Of a DNA stretch of 64,000 nucleotides, positions 7,809 through 14,867 are shown in pieces. The DNA lies in contig CAKPHU010000004.1 of assembly GCA_934162125.1 (NCBI GenBank), positions 109,916 through 173,915 of the forward strand, given 5' to 3'. The notes under the pieces are model-generated. The model made no database searches, was not told the DNA's origin, and was given only the letters and a program-made list of their open reading frames with translations. The position numbers were made by a program, and so were the translations under genes. Within the stretch, counting starts at the first letter, position 1. Each line of letters starts with the position of its first letter. Origin of the DNA: an uncultured Bacilli bacterium (GTDB lineage Bacteria; Bacillota_I; Bacilli_A; RF39; UBA660).

Positions 7809-8255
7809 TTATTTATTTTTTCTACTTCGCATAATTAAATCTAATCTTGATGCTCTTGATACTTGATTTTCAATTGATCTGTATGAACATGGAACAATAA
7901 TTTCTTTATTATTATCAAATATAATTCTAGTATTTGTTCCATCAATTTTTTCAAATTTTTTAACACGACGTAAAGATATCCAAATACATTCATCAGATTG
8001 TGGTGAAGTTGTTGGAAAAACAATTAAATTGTCACTGTCTTCCACAATAATTGGAACTTTATACTCTGCTCCTAAAATATCTCTAGCACTATTTTTCCTT
8101 CCATCGTAAGTACTTCCAAAATACTTACAAGACTCTTCCATTATCTGAAAAGGTTTTTCTTCAATTAAATATCTTTCTTCATCCTCATATACCAAGCTAT
8201 TAGTTGTTTCATTAGGGACAATAGCTAAAGTCCCACGATTGATTTCATATTTCAT
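7809..8255 (-). CDS. comK: ComK-family competence transcription factor, short form
   Basis: ComK is the master activator of natural-competence genes in Bacilli and binds AT-boxes in the minor groove. The 148-residue protein matches ComK along its length: RGTLAIVPNE at the N-terminus, then SCKYFGSTYDGRK, VFPTTSPQSDECIWISL and SYRSIENQVSRASRL. B. subtilis ComK has 192 residues. This one stops where the last 40 or so, including the MecA-binding FMLYP-type motif, would begin. It sits between dnaN and recF with its own leader and terminators on both sides. AAGGGGGA precedes the start. Family call confident; a competence role is inferred. Confidence 0.85.
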   Translation of the reverse strand: MKYEINRGTLAIVPNETTNSLVYEDEERYLIEEKPFQIMEESCKYFGSTYDGRKNSARDILGAEYKVPIIVEDSDNLIVFPTTSPQSDECIWISLRRVKKFEKIDGTNTRIIFDNNKEIIVPCSYRSIENQVSRASRLDLIMRSRKNK

Positions 8256-8272
8256 AATTTTTCCCCCTTATA

Positions 8273-8298
8273 GCGAAAACAGATTGTTCCGTTTTCGC
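8273..8298. promoter_or_regulatory. Perfect inverted repeat in the comK leader
   Basis: GCGAAAAC and GTTTTCGC flank a 10-base loop, 18-43 bp upstream of the comK start and just downstream of a possible -10 (TATTAT on the minus strand). It may be an operator or a 5' hairpin. The AAAA/TTTT arms recall ComK AT-boxes but the spacing is not the usual 5 bp. Confidence 0.5.
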
Positions 8299-8352
8299 GC
8301 CTAATAATAGCACTTTTCTTTGTAGAAATTTGCCGAATTTTGTCGAAAAATG

Positions 8353-8382
8353 AAAAAAATAGAAGATTTTGTTCTTCTATTT
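8353..8382 (-). terminator. Terminator of dnaN
   Basis: AAATAGAAG/CTTCTATTT stem with an 8-base loop. The A-run at 8353-8359 gives a T-run on the minus strand. Confidence 0.8.
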
Positions 8383-8431
8383 ATATTATTTAGCAATATT
8401 TTTACTTTTTCCACAAAATTTGTTAATAAAA

Positions 8432-9559
8432 TTAATAAGTTCTAATAGGTAAAACTAATTGAGTTAAACTTTCATCCTCACTTGACTTAATAAGTATAGG
8501 TTTAATCTCACCAACAAAGTGAATATCCACAGTTTCAGTTGAAAAACTTTTTAAAGCTTCCATCATATACTTAGCACTAAATGAAATTTTAATATTTTCA
8601 TTATTATTCTTTGTAATTGGCATTTTTTCTTCAACTCTACCAACTTCTGCAGAACTACTTCTTAAAATTAACATATTATCATTAGTTTCTAAAGTAACAA
8701 TGTTCTTTTCTTTATCACTAGTTAAAATACTAACACGGTCAATAACATTATAAAAATCAGATAAATTAGTACTAATTACTAAGAAAGAATCATCTGGTAA
8801 TAAATTAGATGTATTTGGATAAGTTCCATTAATTAATCTTGATTCAAATTTAAGATTATTTGTCTTAAATAAAATTTTATTACTAAATATATGTAATTCA
8901 ACTATCTCATCGTCATCATAAAGTATTTTTGAAAATTCAACAACATTACGAGAAGGAACAACTATATTATAATTTTCCTCACTATCTTTATCTAATTTAA
9001 CAATTTTTCTAGCTAAACGATAAGAATCTGTAGAATTACATTCTAATACATCCCCTACTATATTGAAATTAATACCAGTTAAAACAGGTTTGCTCTCTTC
9101 ATTAGATGCTGCAAAAGCAGTTTGTCCAATAGCATTTTTAAATACTCCTGCATTAATAGTAACTTTCTTCTTACTTTCTTCTAATCCAATATTAGGATAT
9201 TCACTCTCACTAATTCCATTTAAATTAAATTCACTATTTTCTGTGTAAATAAGTAATTTTAATTCATCTATTAATTCAATATTAATAAATTCTGCTGGTA
9301 ATTTTCTTACAATATCCAAAATATATTTACCTTGAACAATAATACTACCTTCTCTATCAATGATAAAGTCTTCTTCATTAGTACAATCTATCCAAGTTTG
9401 AATAGTAATATCATTATCACTAGCAGTTAAAATTAATCTCTTCTTTTTTAATTCAAATTTAATACCTGCAAGAACTGGTATTAAGTTCTTAGTAGATATT
9501 GCCTTAGACACCTTATTTAAAGCATCAAGTAAAAGTTCTTTTTTTATTGTAAATTTCAT
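8432..9559 (-). CDS. dnaN: DNA polymerase III beta sliding clamp
   Basis: DnaN forms the ring-shaped dimeric clamp that tethers the replicative polymerase to DNA. The 375-residue length fits the three-domain clamp. The start MKFTIKKELLLDALNKVSKAIS and the C-terminal TQLVLPIRTY, which lines the partner-binding pocket, are typical. AAGAAGGAATATAA precedes the start. It follows dnaA by 132 bp of DnaA-box-containing spacer and ends in its own hairpin terminator before comK. Confidence 0.98.
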   Translation of the reverse strand: MKFTIKKELLLDALNKVSKAISTKNLIPVLAGIKFELKKKRLILTASDNDITIQTWIDCTNEEDFIIDREGSIIVQGKYILDIVRKLPAEFINIELIDELKLLIYTENSEFNLNGISESEYPNIGLEESKKKVTINAGVFKNAIGQTAFAASNEESKPVLTGINFNIVGDVLECNSTDSYRLARKIVKLDKDSEENYNIVVPSRNVVEFSKILYDDDEIVELHIFSNKILFKTNNLKFESRLINGTYPNTSNLLPDDSFLVISTNLSDFYNVIDRVSILTSDKEKNIVTLETNDNMLILRSSSAEVGRVEEKMPITKNNNENIKISFSAKYMMEALKSFSTETVDIHFVGEIKPILIKSSEDESLTQLVLPIRTY

Positions 9560-9691
9560 ATTTATATTCCTTCTTTCTTTTAGATATTCTTATTATTACT
9601 GTGGAAAAAGTTTAAAACTCATTTTTTTACTTATTTTATAAAGATTTAACTAACAAATAACTTGTGGAAAATTTGTTTTTTTTGAGAAGTT
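9560..9691. promoter_or_regulatory. dnaA-dnaN spacer with DnaA boxes, probable unwinding region
   Basis: Two DnaA boxes in the TGTGGAAAA orientation lie at 9600-9608 and 9663-9671. Read on the minus strand, box TTTTCCACA is followed directly by GTAATAATAAGAAT, which resembles the triplet repeats (DnaA-trios) beside unwinding elements in Bacilli. The spacer is extremely AT-rich. This matches the bipartite oriC of B. subtilis, with boxes on both sides of dnaA. The unwinding role is inferred. Confidence 0.6.
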
Positions 9692-11071
9692 TTACACAAC
9701 ACCAATATCTTTTTTTAATTTTTCTATGATATTTGCCAAATCTTTATTAACTTTTATTTCATTTTCAATCTTTTCCACCGAATGCATTACTGTTGAATGG
9801 TCTTTTCCTCCAAATTCTATACCAATTTTCGGAAATGACTCAGTTGTCATTGCCCTACAGAGGTACATAGCAATTTGTCTAGGAAAAGAAATATTAGAAC
9901 TCCTCTTTTTACTCCTTATATCTTCAACAGAAATCTGAAAATATTCTGATACAATTTTCTGAATCCTGTGAATATCATTTTTTTCTCCCATCCCTTTACT
10001 TATAAAGTCTTTAAGAGCATCTATTGCTAAATCTAAAGTTATTTGAGCACCGCCCAAAATAACAGCATAACCGATTAATCTATTAATAGAACCTTCTAAT
10101 TGTCTAACGTCAGTGCCTATATTAGATGCAATATATTCAATAACATCATCTGGAATATCTTTTTCAAAGTTTCCAGCAATAATTTTTTTCTTTAAAATTT
10201 CTTTTCTTAAAGTAAAATCAGGTGGAAAAATATTAACAGTTAATCCCCAGCAAAACCTTGTTTTTAAACGGTCTTCAAACAATTTTAAATCATCTACAGA
10301 TCTATCAGATGTAATTATAATTTGCTTACTATCATTATATAAATTATTAAAAGTGTGGAAAAATTCCTGTTGTGTTTTCTCAGCATTACCTAAAAATTGA
10401 ATATCATCAATCATTAATACATCAATATTTCTATATTTATTCTTAAAAAATTCAATATAACTTAAATTATTATCAGTCTGACTTTTTCTAGAAAGTCCAG
10501 TAAAATCAGTCATAAAATCATCACTAGTAACATATAATACTTTTTTATTTGAATTTTGCGTAATATAATTACCAATAGCATGCATTAAGTGAGTCTTACC
10601 TAACCCACTATTACCATATATAAACAAAGGATTATACATTTTACCAGGATTTTCTGCTACTGAAAGAGCTGCAGCATGAGCAAATTTATTACTATCACCG
10701 ACAATAAATGTATCAAAAGTATATTTTGTTTGTAAATTATTCTTAAACTTTTCCTCAAATATTTGTTCACTATTTCCTGTATTTTCAATAGTATTACGTT
10801 CATTATGCTTTTCTTCTGCTTCAATTTCCTCTTTTAAAATAAACTTTAATTTGTAAGTATCCCCTACTACTTCATTTATTTTATTTGAAATCAAATCATA
10901 ATAATTATCTTGTAAATGTTTCTTATGAATTGGCATTGGTACAATGATATATGCTACCCCATCCTCTAACTTATATAAAGTAGTTTCTGCAAACCATGTA
11001 TCATAGGAGATTGAAGATAATTCGTCTTTGACTTGTTTTAAAAAATTTGACCATAAAACTTCGACATTCAT
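9692..11071 (-). CDS. dnaA: Chromosomal replication initiator DnaA
   Basis: DnaA is the AAA+ initiator that binds DnaA boxes and melts oriC. It has 459 residues from the start chosen here, MNVEVLWSNFLKQVKDEL, which matches family N-termini. A longer reading back to 11128 adds a non-homologous leader. Walker A GNSGLGKTHL, Walker B DVLMIDDIQFLG, and the C-terminal helix-turn-helix GGKDHSTVMHSVEKIE that reads DnaA boxes are all present. It is divergent from rpmH across the origin. Confidence 0.98.
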   Translation of the reverse strand: MNVEVLWSNFLKQVKDELSSISYDTWFAETTLYKLEDGVAYIIVPMPIHKKHLQDNYYDLISNKINEVVGDTYKLKFILKEEIEAEEKHNERNTIENTGNSEQIFEEKFKNNLQTKYTFDTFIVGDSNKFAHAAALSVAENPGKMYNPLFIYGNSGLGKTHLMHAIGNYITQNSNKKVLYVTSDDFMTDFTGLSRKSQTDNNLSYIEFFKNKYRNIDVLMIDDIQFLGNAEKTQQEFFHTFNNLYNDSKQIIITSDRSVDDLKLFEDRLKTRFCWGLTVNIFPPDFTLRKEILKKKIIAGNFEKDIPDDVIEYIASNIGTDVRQLEGSINRLIGYAVILGGAQITLDLAIDALKDFISKGMGEKNDIHRIQKIVSEYFQISVEDIRSKKRSSNISFPRQIAMYLCRAMTTESFPKIGIEFGGKDHSTVMHSVEKIENEIKVNKDLANIIEKLKKDIGVV

Positions 11072-11379
11072 TCCACCATCTCCCCACAAGATAAATAAAC
11101 TACGATTAGTGTACTCCAAATTGTGCAAAAAAGAAACCTTTTTATTTTAAAAATAGTTATGAACAGCTTTTCCACATTTTTATGCACAGCTTAAACCGTT
11201 GTCAGCAAATATTATAAACTAGTTTTCCACATTTTCCACAAATTTTTAATTAACAAGCTAATAAAAATATTCTACATGGTTGTGGAAAGTGTGAAAAATA
11301 TAAAAAACACATGTTTTAATTGACAAATAAGCAAATAGTCTATTATAATAATGTAGATTTATGTCTGGAGGTGGAACAA
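11072..11379. other. oriC, dnaA-rpmH intergenic region
   Basis: Replication genes diverge here. DnaA-box matches are TTTTCCACA at 11168-11176, 11223-11231 and 11232-11240, TTATGCACA at 11180-11188, and CTTTCCACA on the minus strand at 11281-11289. The sequence is AT-rich and ends in the rpmH promoter. Position and box cluster correspond to the upstream part of the B. subtilis origin. No other gene is seen in the stretch. Confidence 0.85.
11320..11349 (+). promoter_or_regulatory. rpmH promoter
   Basis: TTGACA at 11320-11325 and TATAAT at 11344-11349, 18 bp apart, both perfect consensus. A GGAGGTGG ribosome site follows before the rpmH ATG. Confidence 0.85.
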
Positions 11380-11502
11380 ATGAAAAGAACTTATCAACCA
11401 AACAATCGTAAGAAATCAAAGAAACTTGGATTTTTTGCACGTAAAAAAACTAATATTTTAAATCGTCGTCGTCGCAAAGGACGTAAAAGTCTTTGTAAAT
11501 AA
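11380..11502 (+). CDS. rpmH: 50S ribosomal protein L34 (short form)
   Basis: A small basic protein of the large ribosomal subunit. The start MKRTYQPNNRKKSKKLGFFA and the end RRRRKGRKSLCK are the family signature. It has 40 residues against the usual 44, because the middle (normally MSTKNGRKVLA-like) is four residues shorter. The ATG chosen follows GGAGGTGGAACAA. A longer in-frame reading from 11320 would include the promoter and is rejected. A strong terminator follows. Confidence 0.97.
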   Translation: MKRTYQPNNRKKSKKLGFFARKKTNILNRRRRKGRKSLCK

Positions 11503-11506
11503 TAAG

Positions 11507-11527
11507 CCGCTTTGAAAAGCGGTTTTT
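11507..11527 (+). terminator. Intrinsic terminator after rpmH
   Basis: CCGCTTT/AAAGCGG stem with a 2-base loop, then TTTTT. Confidence 0.9.
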
Positions 11528-11561
11528 AACTATTATAATATAATATAGAAAGGTGATTCTG

Positions 11562-11897
11562 ATGCGTAAGCTATATATTGTCAAAAATGAACGTGAATTT
11601 GATAATATTATTAGAACTGGTAAATGTATTAAAAATAAAAGTTTTATAATATATTATATTCCTAACAACAAACCTTATAATCGCTATGGCGTTTCAGTAG
11701 GCAAAAAGTTAGGAAATGCTGTTTATCGTAACAAATATAAAAGAAAAATAAGAGCAATTATTGATAATTCACAAAAAAACTATGTAAATCCTAAAGATTA
11801 TATTATAATATTAAGAGGACACACCAAAGATTATAGCTATAACGAATTAGCAGAAGATTTTAATAAGTTAATGAATAGTTTAGGAAAGGATATATAA
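11562..11897 (+). CDS. rnpA: Ribonuclease P protein component
   Basis: Protein subunit of RNase P, which trims tRNA 5' leaders with the catalytic RNA. It has 111 residues from the ATG at 11562, placed 6 bp after GAAAGGTGA. The family motifs are the early aromatic strand SFIIYYIP and the basic RNR-type helix GVSVGKKLGNAVYRNKYKRKIR. The order rpmH-rnpA-yidC-khpB is conserved. yidC starts 1 bp after its stop. A TATAAT-like stretch between the rpmH terminator and the gene could start transcription. Confidence 0.97.
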   Translation: MRKLYIVKNEREFDNIIRTGKCIKNKSFIIYYIPNNKPYNRYGVSVGKKLGNAVYRNKYKRKIRAIIDNSQKNYVNPKDYIIILRGHTKDYSYNELAEDFNKLMNSLGKDI

Positions 11898-11898
11898 A

Positions 11899-12840
11899 AT
11901 GAAAAAGAACCACAAACTAAAAATAGTTCTAATCATTATGTTATTGCTTTTAGCGACAGGATGTACCAAAACATTAACTGATAGCAACAAAAAAGCAGTA
12001 AGAAATGAATCAACAGGACAAAATTTAATAGAAAATATCCTTTGTAAGCCAACAAATAAAGATACAATAAAAGCTTATGAAGAGAATGGGGTAAAATTAG
12101 ACATTCTTCCAAAATGTGAAGATTTCACAATTAAACGTGCTAAAGGAATAGAATATGAAGGATTATGGACAAGCCTATTCATAAGACCATTGGCATTCCT
12201 ACTAATATTCATAGGAAAGAATGTTGGTAATTATGCCATATCCTTAATAATAATTAGTTTAATAATAAGATTAATAGCATATCCAATAACAAAAAAGACA
12301 GCTATGCAATCTGAATTAATGAAAAAAGCTCAACCAGAGTTAGAAAAAATTCAAAAGAAGTATAAAGGTAAAGAAGACCAAGAATCATTAATGAAACAAC
12401 AACAAGAAATGATGATGGTTTATAAGAAAAATAATATTAATCCATTAGGTGGCTGCTTATTTGCTTTCTTACAATTACCAATTTTCATAGCTTTCTTTGA
12501 AGCAGTTCAAAGAACACCAGCCTTATTTGAAGACAAATTCTTAGCTTTACAATTAGGAACAACACCAGTTGTAGGAATTTCAAGTGGAGCATGGTTTGCT
12601 TATTTAATACTAATAATCTTAATAGGGTTAACAACATACTTCTCATTAAACTTAAACTCATCTGCTAATATGCAAGACCCAAGTATGAAAATGATGCCAA
12701 TAATGATGACTGGAATGATTTTCCTAACAGGTTTATTTATGCCATCAGCATTAGGAATATATTGGATAACATCAAATTTATTCACAATAGGACAAAATTT
12801 ATTAGTTAAAAGGAGTAAAGAAGTAAATGGAAAAGCATAG
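11899..12840 (+). CDS. yidC: Membrane protein insertase YidC/OxaA
   Basis: YidC inserts proteins into the cytoplasmic membrane alone or with Sec. The 313-residue protein is a lipoprotein: a basic N-terminus, hydrophobic core and lipobox LATGC put the lipidated Cys near residue 22, as in Gram-positive YidC1/SpoIIIJ. Five membrane segments follow, with the conserved stretches RLIAYPITKKTAMQSELMKK and NPLGGCLFAFLQLPIFIAFF. It starts 1 bp after rnpA and overlaps khpB by 14 bp. SpoIIIJ is needed for sporulation in B. subtilis, relevant because spoIIR and spoIIQ occur here. Confidence 0.96.
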   Translation: MKKNHKLKIVLIIMLLLLATGCTKTLTDSNKKAVRNESTGQNLIENILCKPTNKDTIKAYEENGVKLDILPKCEDFTIKRAKGIEYEGLWTSLFIRPLAFLLIFIGKNVGNYAISLIIISLIIRLIAYPITKKTAMQSELMKKAQPELEKIQKKYKGKEDQESLMKQQQEMMMVYKKNNINPLGGCLFAFLQLPIFIAFFEAVQRTPALFEDKFLALQLGTTPVVGISSGAWFAYLILIILIGLTTYFSLNLNSSANMQDPSMKMMPIMMTGMIFLTGLFMPSALGIYWITSNLFTIGQNLLVKRSKEVNGKA

Positions 12841-13441
12841 ATATATTGGAAAAACCAAAGAAGAAGCTATTGAAAAAGCAACTATTGATTTACAAGAAAC
12901 AGAAAATAACTTAATAATTAACGAACTAGAAGAAGTAAAGGGTGGCCTATTTAAGAGTAAAAAGGTGGAAATAGAAGTAGTAGAGAGAAGAGAAGTAGTT
13001 AAATATATTAAAGAATATTTAAACAAATTATTAAAAAATCTAGGATTTACTGCTAATATTGAAATAAAAAATAAAGAAGAAGTACCAGTTTATACAATCT
13101 ATTCAGACAATGATGCATTATTAATTGGTAAGAATGGTAAAAATTTAAAAGCACTTTCAATTATTGTTGCTCAACATATTATGAGAGAGACAGGACACAG
13201 TTTTAAATTCAACATCGACATCAACTCATATAAAGAAAAAAGAGAAAAATCATTAGAAAACTTAGCAAAGAGAGTAGCAAGAGAAGTTGCAACAACAAAA
13301 ATACCAGTTAAATTAGACTCAATGAATTCATATGAAAGAAGAATAATTCACAATATTCTAACAAACAACAAGAAAGTATACACAGAAAGTGAAGGAGAAG
13401 AGCCAAATCGCTGCGTAGTAATAAAGCCAAAAGAAGATTAA
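12827..13441 (+). CDS. khpB: RNA-binding protein KhpB (Jag/EloR)
   Basis: A 204-residue protein with the Jag layout. An N-terminal Jag_N domain (YIGKTKEEAIEKA ... EVKGGLFKSKKVEI) leads into a KH domain with the loop LIGKNGKNLKALS, then a C-terminal R3H domain (NSYERRIIHNILTNN ... GEEPNRCVVIKP). In streptococci KhpB works with KhpA in cell elongation and RNA regulation. It overlaps the end of yidC, the usual arrangement, and ends at a hairpin terminator. Confidence 0.93.
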   Translation: MEKHRYIGKTKEEAIEKATIDLQETENNLIINELEEVKGGLFKSKKVEIEVVERREVVKYIKEYLNKLLKNLGFTANIEIKNKEEVPVYTIYSDNDALLIGKNGKNLKALSIIVAQHIMRETGHSFKFNIDINSYKEKREKSLENLAKRVAREVATTKIPVKLDSMNSYERRIIHNILTNNKKVYTESEGEEPNRCVVIKPKED

Positions 13442-13453
13442 TTCTTCTTTTTA
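13430..13453 (+). terminator. Terminator after khpB
   Basis: AGAAG/CTTCT stem around ATTAAT, overlapping the khpB stop, then TTTTT. Confidence 0.75.
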
Positions 13454-13470
13454 TTTGTTTTAAAATGTGC

Positions 13471-13476
13471 TATAAT
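13471..13476 (+). promoter_or_regulatory. Extended -10 promoter of mnmE
   Basis: TGTGC directly before TATAAT gives an extended -10. AAAGGAG and the mnmE ATG follow within 30 bp. No clear -35 is seen. Confidence 0.6.
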
Positions 13477-13502
13477 ATACGAAGAAAAAAGGAGTGGTAC
13501 CC

Positions 13503-14855
13503 ATGAATGATACTATTGCAGCAATTTCAACAGCCCTTGGAGTAGGGGGAATATCCATAATTAGACTAAGTGGATCAAACGCCATACCAATTGCCAGTAA
13601 ATGTTTCACAGGCAAAGATTTAAGTACAGTTCCAACTCATACAATTCACTATGGTTATATAAAAGATAATGATGAAATCATTGATGAAGTCCTAGTAACC
13701 GTAATGAAAGCACCTAAAACATATACAACCGAAGACATAGTTGAAATAAACTGTCATGGTGGACTTGTTCCAACAAGAAAAATTCTAGAAACAGTCCTAA
13801 ATAATGGTGCTCGTCTAGCTGAGCCGGGAGAATTTACTAAAAGAGCTTTTCTAAATGGCCGAATAGATCTTGTAAAAAGTGAAGCAATAATGGATATCAT
13901 TCAAAGTAAAAGTGATGAAGCAAGAAAATTAGCCATTTTTCAAATCAAAGGGTCTACTTCTGAATTAATAGAAAACTTCAGAAATCGTTTAATGAATCTT
14001 TTATCAAGTATCGAAGTAAATATAGATTATCCAGAATATTATGATATAGAAGTAGTAACAAAAGAAAAAATTAAATCTAATCTTGATGAAATGCAACAAG
14101 AATTAGAAAAATTAATAAAAGAATCAAATGACTCAAAAATTATCAAAAATGGTATTAAGACAGTTATAATTGGTAAACCTAACGTTGGTAAAAGTAGTAT
14201 CTTAAATAAATTATTAGAGCAAGACAAAGCTATTGTTACAGATATTGCTGGAACAACAAGAGACATAGTCGAAGGTGAAATATACCTAAATGGTATTCTT
14301 CTAAATATAATTGATACAGCTGGCATCAGAGAAACAGCCGACAAAGTAGAAAAAATAGGTGTAACCAAGAGCCTGGATGCTATGAAAAACGCTGATCTTG
14401 TTATAGTAGTTTTAAATAGTAATGAAAAATTAACAAAAGAAGACCAAGAAATTCTAGAGCAAAGTGCTAATAAGACTAGAATAATAGTTTTAAATAAAAA
14501 TGACTTACCAAAACAAATAGATTTACCTGCAAATATTGAAAATGTTATAGAAACAAACACTAATAGTAGTGCAGGAATAGCAACTTTGAAAGATAAAATT
14601 AAAGAAATGTTCAACTTAGGAGAAATTTCTAATAAAGATTATACTTACTTAAGTAATGCACGCCAAATATCTCTTGCAAAAAAAGCATACAAAAATATGG
14701 AAGACGCTTCAAATGCTTTAAAAGAAGATATGCCAGTAGACCTAATAGCTATTGATTTAAAAGAGTGCTTCGACACCTTAGGTGAAATTATTGGAGTTAC
14801 TTATAGTGACGAAATAATAGATAATTTATTTGAAAATTTTTGCGTTGGAAAATAG
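13503..14855 (+). CDS. mnmE: tRNA modification GTPase MnmE
   Basis: With MnmG, MnmE builds the carboxymethylaminomethyl group on U34 of certain tRNAs. It has 450 residues from the ATG chosen because it follows AAAAAAGGAGTGG. A GTG three codons upstream overlaps the ribosome site. The N-terminal tetrahydrofolate-binding domain (MNDTIAAISTALGVGGISII) leads into the G domain with GKPNVGKSS, TDIAGTTRD, DTAG and NKND. The C-terminus ends in FCVGK, whose Cys is needed for modification. mnmG follows after 12 bp. Confidence 0.97.
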   Translation: MNDTIAAISTALGVGGISIIRLSGSNAIPIASKCFTGKDLSTVPTHTIHYGYIKDNDEIIDEVLVTVMKAPKTYTTEDIVEINCHGGLVPTRKILETVLNNGARLAEPGEFTKRAFLNGRIDLVKSEAIMDIIQSKSDEARKLAIFQIKGSTSELIENFRNRLMNLLSSIEVNIDYPEYYDIEVVTKEKIKSNLDEMQQELEKLIKESNDSKIIKNGIKTVIIGKPNVGKSSILNKLLEQDKAIVTDIAGTTRDIVEGEIYLNGILLNIIDTAGIRETADKVEKIGVTKSLDAMKNADLVIVVLNSNEKLTKEDQEILEQSANKTRIIVLNKNDLPKQIDLPANIENVIETNTNSSAGIATLKDKIKEMFNLGEISNKDYTYLSNARQISLAKKAYKNMEDASNALKEDMPVDLIAIDLKECFDTLGEIIGVTYSDEIIDNLFENFCVGK

Positions 14856-14867
14856 GAAGTGTTAAAA

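Noticed and set aside
11320..11379. Longer N-terminus for rpmH
   Set aside because: It would start in the -35 element. The ATG at 11380 has a perfect ribosome site and matches L34.
14039..14614. Long antisense frame inside mnmE, and similar antisense frames inside other core genes
   Set aside because: These mirror strongly conserved coding sequence, lack ribosome sites and have hydrophobic low-complexity translations typical of AT-rich reverse strands.
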